Part shown: positions 5,463 to 8,914 of the stretch, one piece after another
Layout: each line of letters begins with the position of its first letter
Position numbering within the stretch: position 1 is the first letter of the stretch
NCBI RefSeq assembly: GCF_943193015.1
Contig: NZ_CALPCM010000065.1
Location: 1 to 8,914, forward strand
Direction of reading: 5' to 3'
Source: Hominisplanchenecus_A murintestinalis
GTDB taxonomy: Bacteria; Bacillota; Clostridia; Lachnospirales; Lachnospiraceae
Length of the DNA: 8,914 nt
Position numbers and translations under genes: made by a program
Notes under the pieces: model-generated
Databases searched by the model: none
What the model saw: only the letters and a program-made list of their open reading frames with translations
Told to the model about the DNA's origin: nothing

Positions 5463-7625
5463 ATGATTCATACAAGCACGAAGTATAGAAGGGCGGTGCA
5501 GGGGAACAGGCAGTTCGGCATTGCTGATAGGATTACATTCCGGGATGGGACAACGCTGGAGCTAGACATAGAGGATTTCGTGTCTTACAGCATCGACGAG
5601 GCTACATCCAGCCCTGGGAAATTCGAAGTCGGAGCTGCAGTTATCAAGGAGTATTCGGCAGTTCTGAATAATGAGGATGGGAAGTTTGACAGATATGATT
5701 TTGAAGGGGCAGATATTGTAGCGCAAGTTGGGCTTATGCTGGAGGATGGGACGTGGGAATACCTGCAGAAAGGATACTACCGCGTGGTAGAAGCAAAAGC
5801 ACAGGATTTAGTTATTTTGGTAAAGGCATATGACAGCATGCTGTTTTTTGACAGCCCTTACAGCGGCAGCAGGCTTTCTTATCCCGCAAGTTTGCTCCAG
5901 ATTGTCCAGGACGCCTGCAACGCCTGCTCCGTGGCGTATGATGCAGGAAGCATAGAAATGGGAGGATATACCGTCAGGAAGCGGCCGGACAGCGAGACGT
6001 TGACATACCGAGATATTATTTCCTACTGCGCACAGATTATGGGTTGTTATGCAAAAGTCAACCATATGGACAGGCTGGAATTTGGCTGGTATGACCTGGA
6101 GTGCCTGCCAGACGGAATAGATGGCGGGGATTTCACTGGGACAGCACGCCCTTACGAAACAGGGGACACATTAAGCGGGGGAAATTTCACTGATTATTCT
6201 TCGGGGGATAGCCACGACTGCGGGACGTTCCGGGATGCAGCGGGCTACCACCATTTCTACCATTTGGGAAGCCAGACCATAAATACGGACGACATTACGA
6301 TTACAGGAGTGCTCGTGTCTGTTGAAAAGCAGGAGGAAGGCGCAGAAAGCTGTTTATATGGCACGGAGGGCTATGTCCTGGAGATATCAGAAAATCCCCT
6401 GATACAAGAAGGCGCAGTGCAGCAGGTAGCAAGGCATGTAGGGCAGAAGCTGGCAGGGAGCATATTCCGGCCATTGAGTATTATGGTGCAGTCAGATCCG
6501 TGCATCGAAGCGGGGGATGCGGCTTTGGTAACAGACAGGAGGCAGCGCACCTACAGGACGGTAATCACAAATACAACCTTTACTATGGGAGGGATGCAGA
6601 AAGTCGAATGCAGTGCGGAGACACCCACGGAAAAGAACTATACGAAATATGGGGCGGTCACAAAGATACTGGCAAAAGCGAGGGACGAGGTAGATATAAA
6701 GCTTTCAGCGTATGACATCGCCGTCCAGCAGATGAACCAGCTGGCCGCGAATACGATGGGGTTCTACTCTACGACAGTAGCTCAAAAAGACGGTTCCATA
6801 CTTGCATACAGGCATGACAAGCCAAAGCTGGCAGAGTCAAAAGTGGTGTATAAATCAGGGATAGACGGTTTTTTTGTTACCCGGGACTATACAGGGGAAG
6901 ATTCTACAACCTTATGGAAAGCAGGGTTTGACAGCAGCGGGAATGCGGTATTGAATATCCTTTCTGTTATCGGGATTAATTTTACATGGGCACGCGGCGG
7001 GGAGCTGATACTGGGCGGTGATGACGGGAAAGGCGGCGTTATGCTCGTCAAGGATGCCGCTGGGAATGTGGTTGTCCAATGTGATATAAACGGCATCACT
7101 GCTACGAAGGGGACTTTCTCGGGAAGGCTGGAAGCGGCAACGGGGACGTTTAAAGGAAATCTGGAGGCGGCAGGAGGCACATTTTCAGGGGAACTGGAAG
7201 CAGCATCTGGCACATTCAAAGGGGCATTACAAGCCGCAACAGGTACATTTGGGGGAATGACAGCCGAGGGAAATACATTGGTTCAGGAATCAGTGGCTCA
7301 ATATCCTCACTCTGGAGTTTATAAAATTATAATAAGCGGAGAGGGGGTATCATTCGATGATAGCGAAGTAAAATATAATTATTATAAAGATGACATGGTG
7401 CAATTTGAACCATCGTACAGCACAAAAATTGAACTCGATTCAATCGAAACAAACGATTTACGTGCGGAGAATTTAAAACTTGTAGGAATCGGCGAGGATG
7501 ATACGGTAACGTGGCTGCTTGGGATAAATAAAGAAGGCGAGGTTGTGAAAATCCCCCGAAATGGAAGTAGCGGGGGTAACGGCAACGGGGGCGGCGATGA
7601 CGGGGGAGAACTTGAAGTAAGCTAA
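5463..7625 (+). CDS. Tail tip hub / tail-associated protein (Tal-like) with GTFxG repeats
   Basis: The product is a 720-residue protein without signal peptide. Residues 1-380 form a baseplate-hub-like region: ITFRDGTTLELDIEDFVSYS, a strand-rich VGLMLEDGTWEYLQKGYYRV, SLLQIVQDACNAC, TYRDIISYCAQIMGCYAK, DRLEFGWYDL and a GxHHFYHLG-type motif. A helical linker (about 400-435) leads to ILAYRHDKPKLAESK (447-461) and DGFFVTRDYTG, then GGELILGGDD (about 513-522) and DAAGNVVVQCDINGITATKG (530-549). Four and a half 11-residue GTF[SK]Gx[L]xAAx repeats follow (550-598). The C-terminal end is a short AT-rich beta section (about 600-699) and a Gly/Asp/Asn-rich tail (701-715). This layout matches the siphophage Tal/hub that closes the tube and anchors the fibres. 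I see no NlpC/P60, M23 or lysozyme motif, so a wall-degrading role is unsupported. SD GAGGTGA (5452-5458) overlaps the previous stop, four bases before the ATG. Confidence 0.85.
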   Translation: MIHTSTKYRRAVQGNRQFGIADRITFRDGTTLELDIEDFVSYSIDEATSSPGKFEVGAAVIKEYSAVLNNEDGKFDRYDFEGADIVAQVGLMLEDGTWEYLQKGYYRVVEAKAQDLVILVKAYDSMLFFDSPYSGSRLSYPASLLQIVQDACNACSVAYDAGSIEMGGYTVRKRPDSETLTYRDIISYCAQIMGCYAKVNHMDRLEFGWYDLECLPDGIDGGDFTGTARPYETGDTLSGGNFTDYSSGDSHDCGTFRDAAGYHHFYHLGSQTINTDDITITGVLVSVEKQEEGAESCLYGTEGYVLEISENPLIQEGAVQQVARHVGQKLAGSIFRPLSIMVQSDPCIEAGDAALVTDRRQRTYRTVITNTTFTMGGMQKVECSAETPTEKNYTKYGAVTKILAKARDEVDIKLSAYDIAVQQMNQLAANTMGFYSTTVAQKDGSILAYRHDKPKLAESKVVYKSGIDGFFVTRDYTGEDSTTLWKAGFDSSGNAVLNILSVIGINFTWARGGELILGGDDGKGGVMLVKDAAGNVVVQCDINGITATKGTFSGRLEAATGTFKGNLEAAGGTFSGELEAASGTFKGALQAATGTFGGMTAEGNTLVQESVAQYPHSGVYKIIISGEGVSFDDSEVKYNYYKDDMVQFEPSYSTKIELDSIETNDLRAENLKLVGIGEDDTVTWLLGINKEGEVVKIPRNGSSGGNGNGGGDDGGELEVS
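7110..7256 (+). repeat. 11-residue GTFxG tandem repeats in the hub protein
   Basis: Four full 33-nt units and the start of a fifth encode GTFSGRLEAAT, GTFKGNLEAAG, GTFSGELEAAS, GTFKGALQAAT and GTFGG. Units alternate SG and KG, giving a higher 22-residue period. DNA identity between units has partly decayed, mainly at third positions, so the array is selected at protein level. Such repeats are expected to build an elongated beta-rich or intertwined trimeric spacer. Confidence 0.9.
7321..7500 (+). other. AT-rich segment in the hub C-terminus, possible exchange block
   Basis: By hand count GC is 63 of 180 (35%) here against 65 of 120 (54%) at 7021-7140 in the same gene. The segment starts soon after the repeat array and ends before the Gly-rich tail. 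This is what recombination of a host-facing domain would leave, although a relaxed codon choice could also explain it. Confidence 0.45.
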
Positions 7626-7655
7626 GGAAATAACGCAGAGGGGGATGAAAAAACA

Positions 7656-8849
7656 ATGGCAATCCAAATGAGACGCGGGTTAAAAGCTGATTTCGACCCA
7701 CAGAAGATGCTGCCCGGTGAATGGGCTGTGTCTATAGATTCCGAAACATCCAACCAGATTGTATGGATGTGCTTTCGCGCCGGGATAGTGAAACGTATGG
7801 GTACATATGAGGATTTCAAGGCGCAGATAGAGGAAGCAACGGAAGATATACGGGAGCTGTATGAAGTAACATTTAACGAAATAAAAGCCTATATGGAAGG
7901 GCTGGCCGACGAAGCGGAAGAATATAAGGATACTGCCGTTTCGAAAGCGCAGGAAGCATCAGGCTCTGCGGATGCCGCCGCCGCAAGTGCCACAACAGCG
8001 GCGCAGGAAGCAGAAGCCGCATCCGTGAGCGCAGATGAAGCTTCATCAAGCGCGGACGAGTCGGAAAATTTCAGAAAGCTGTCAGAGAGCTATGCTCATG
8101 GGGGCACAGGCGTTAGACCGAATGAAAATGTAGACAGCTCGCAATATTACTACGAGCAGGCAAAAAGGATATCCCAGGGGCTGGAGGGCGCGCTTCTCCC
8201 GATGGGGACTATCGCATTTGCCCAGCTTCCCGTGGTGACAAGGCAAGCGGGGTATATGTATAACATTATGGACGACTTTACCACAGACAACACCTTTAAA
8301 GAGGGCGCGGGCTATACATATCCAGCAGGGACGAACGTGTATTACACGGCAGACGGGTATTGGGATTGTCTGTCAGGAACACTAGTAGCTGGCGTTAAGG
8401 GCAGTGCGGAAAGTATTTACAGGAGAGGATTTGTTGATATTACAAAAGAAGATATCGGGCTGGGGGATGTGCCTGGGCGTCTGGAAAGTCTGGAAGAAAG
8501 GGTCTCACGCTTGGAGCTAAAAATTTACGCCGTGCCTGTGGAGTTCAGATTGCTAAGTAAGCCTCCAATTAATGGCCAGGCAGGTCAGACAATAACTTTT
8601 ATCTGCAGTTTGAGCATAGATTCTTCTGGGCTGGTATCCAAGGAGATATTGGAGAAGGCAACAGACGATATTACCTGGACGAGCAGCAATACCACGATAG
8701 CCAGTGTGACGGGCCACTATATTAGAACAAGGGATAATATAACAGGTAGTATATACGTAAATATCTTAGGGCATAAAAGCGGTAATGTAACAGTTACAGG
8801 AACTACATCAAACGGCATGAGCGTAAACTGTACGGCAGTGTTTAGTTGA
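7656..8849 (+). CDS. Tail fibre / baseplate appendage with C-terminal Ig-like (BIg2-type) domain
   Basis: The product is a 397-residue modular protein, probably the fibre or appendage attached to the hub. Residues 1-52 (MAIQMRRG.KADFDP, LPGEWAVSID, GIVKRMGTYEDF) are a conserved-looking attachment head seen in many Firmicutes phage fibres. A helical stretch to 95 leads into an Ala/Ser/Glu-rich coiled coil (96-139), then ESYAHGGTGVRPNENVDSSQYYYEQA (about 144-169), a beta module (about 180-270: GTIAFAQLPVV, GYMYNIMDDF, YTADGYWDCLSGT, DITKEDIGLGDV) and a short coiled coil with hydrophobics at 276, 279, 283, 286 and 290. The C-terminal 103 residues look like a bacterial Ig-like fold: ITWTSSNTTIASVTG (339-353), SGNVTVTGTTSNG and a closing C-T-A-V-F strand. 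Ig-like domains on phage tails are thought to bind surface glycans weakly. The SD AGAGGGGG (7637-7644) lies 11 bases before the ATG. Receptor specificity cannot be read from the sequence. Confidence 0.82.
   Translation: MAIQMRRGLKADFDPQKMLPGEWAVSIDSETSNQIVWMCFRAGIVKRMGTYEDFKAQIEEATEDIRELYEVTFNEIKAYMEGLADEAEEYKDTAVSKAQEASGSADAAAASATTAAQEAEAASVSADEASSSADESENFRKLSESYAHGGTGVRPNENVDSSQYYYEQAKRISQGLEGALLPMGTIAFAQLPVVTRQAGYMYNIMDDFTTDNTFKEGAGYTYPAGTNVYYTADGYWDCLSGTLVAGVKGSAESIYRRGFVDITKEDIGLGDVPGRLESLEERVSRLELKIYAVPVEFRLLSKPPINGQAGQTITFICSLSIDSSGLVSKEILEKATDDITWTSSNTTIASVTGHYIRTRDNITGSIYVNILGHKSGNVTVTGTTSNGMSVNCTAVFS
8538..8849 (+). other. Ig-like (BIg2-type) domain coding segment, AT-richer than the rest of the fibre gene
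   Basis: Codons 295-397 of the fibre gene encode the predicted Ig-like fold that follows a short coiled coil. GC by hand count is 46 of 120 (38%) at 8701-8820, against 36 of 60 (60%) at 8161-8220 in the same gene. The domain border and the composition change are close, which suggests a separately acquired module. Confidence 0.55.
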
Positions 8850-8914
8850 TTGACAGGGAGGGTGTGACGTGCGAATCAGGGATAAACCGTAAGGACAGAG
8901 AAGTGTTTTATCTG
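8846..8914 (+). CDS. Possible start of a following gene, cut by the window edge
   Basis: After the fibre stop only one forward frame stays open to the edge, from a TTG at 8846 or a GTG at 8864 (VTCESGINRKDREVFYL). The SD-like AGGGAGG at 8855-8861 is too close to 8864 (2 bases) to be ideal, though it supports translation starting near here. Another GTG at 8869 reads only seven codons before a stop. No product can be named; downstream of a fibre gene one expects a further tail or lysis gene. Confidence 0.25.
   Translation, partial: MIDREGVTCESGINRKDREVFYL

Noticed and set aside
7920..8070. Ala/Ser-rich repeats as a DNA repeat or mobile element
   Set aside because: The pattern is low-complexity coding sequence for a coiled coil; there are no exact DNA repeats, terminal inverted repeats or target duplications.
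8400..8914. Diversity-generating retroelement variable region at the end of the fibre gene
   Set aside because: No template repeat, reverse transcriptase or lectin-type C-terminus is visible; the end of the protein looks Ig-like.
1..8914. CRISPR array, tRNA, insertion sequence or attachment site
   Set aside because: Reading through the window showed no spaced identical repeats, cloverleaf-like gene, transposase or integrase; nearly every base is coding on the plus strand.

Overview
The window is a continuous piece of the structural (late) region of a long-tailed, non-contractile (siphophage-type) bacteriophage or prophage. All genes run on the + strand and are packed with almost no intergenic space. 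Strong GGAGG-type ribosome binding sites, moderate GC, and protein styles I recognise from memory (the tail tube, the Gp15-like chaperone, the small DUF6711-like protein, the YRHDKP/GTFxG hub and the SYAHGGTG fibre) point to a Firmicutes host. Gut Clostridia of the Lachnospiraceae kind are most likely. No integrase, repressor, lysis gene, tRNA, rRNA, CRISPR array or insertion sequence lies inside the window, so prophage versus free phage cannot be decided.

Layout, left to right. Positions 1-1020 are the neck: the tail end of a head-closure-like gene, a minor capsid/tail-completion protein and a tail terminator-like protein. The first two junctions are ATGA overlaps. Positions 1004-1468 encode the tail tube protein. 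Positions 1492-2120 encode the tail assembly chaperone pair. The short form is read directly. The long form (about 209 residues) is predicted to arise by a -1 ribosomal frameshift at a GGGGGAA heptamer at 1779-1785. A perfect 8-bp stem starts 7 nt downstream of the heptamer, and an SD-like stretch lies upstream. Positions 2126-5083 encode the tape measure (985 residues, predicting a tail near 150 nm). Positions 5096-7625 encode the tail tip: a small DUF6711/distal-tail-like protein and a 720-residue hub protein with 11-residue GTFxG repeats. Positions 7656-8849 encode a tail fibre or baseplate appendage with an Ala/Ser coiled coil and a C-terminal Ig-like (BIg2-type) domain. The last 65 bases hold at most the first codons of another gene.

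How they work together: the neck proteins close the filled head and join it to the tail. The chaperones coat the tape measure while tail tube subunits polymerise around it to a set length. The distal-tail and hub proteins cap the tip, and the fibre provides host contact. The gene set is the ordinary conserved tail module and I see no novel defence or metabolic system. The points most worth a second look are the frameshift signal with its possible stimulatory stem, the repeat architecture of the tape measure and hub, the drop in GC in the C-terminal parts of hub and fibre (which suggests domain swapping), and a strong GC hairpin just inside the gene after the tape measure.
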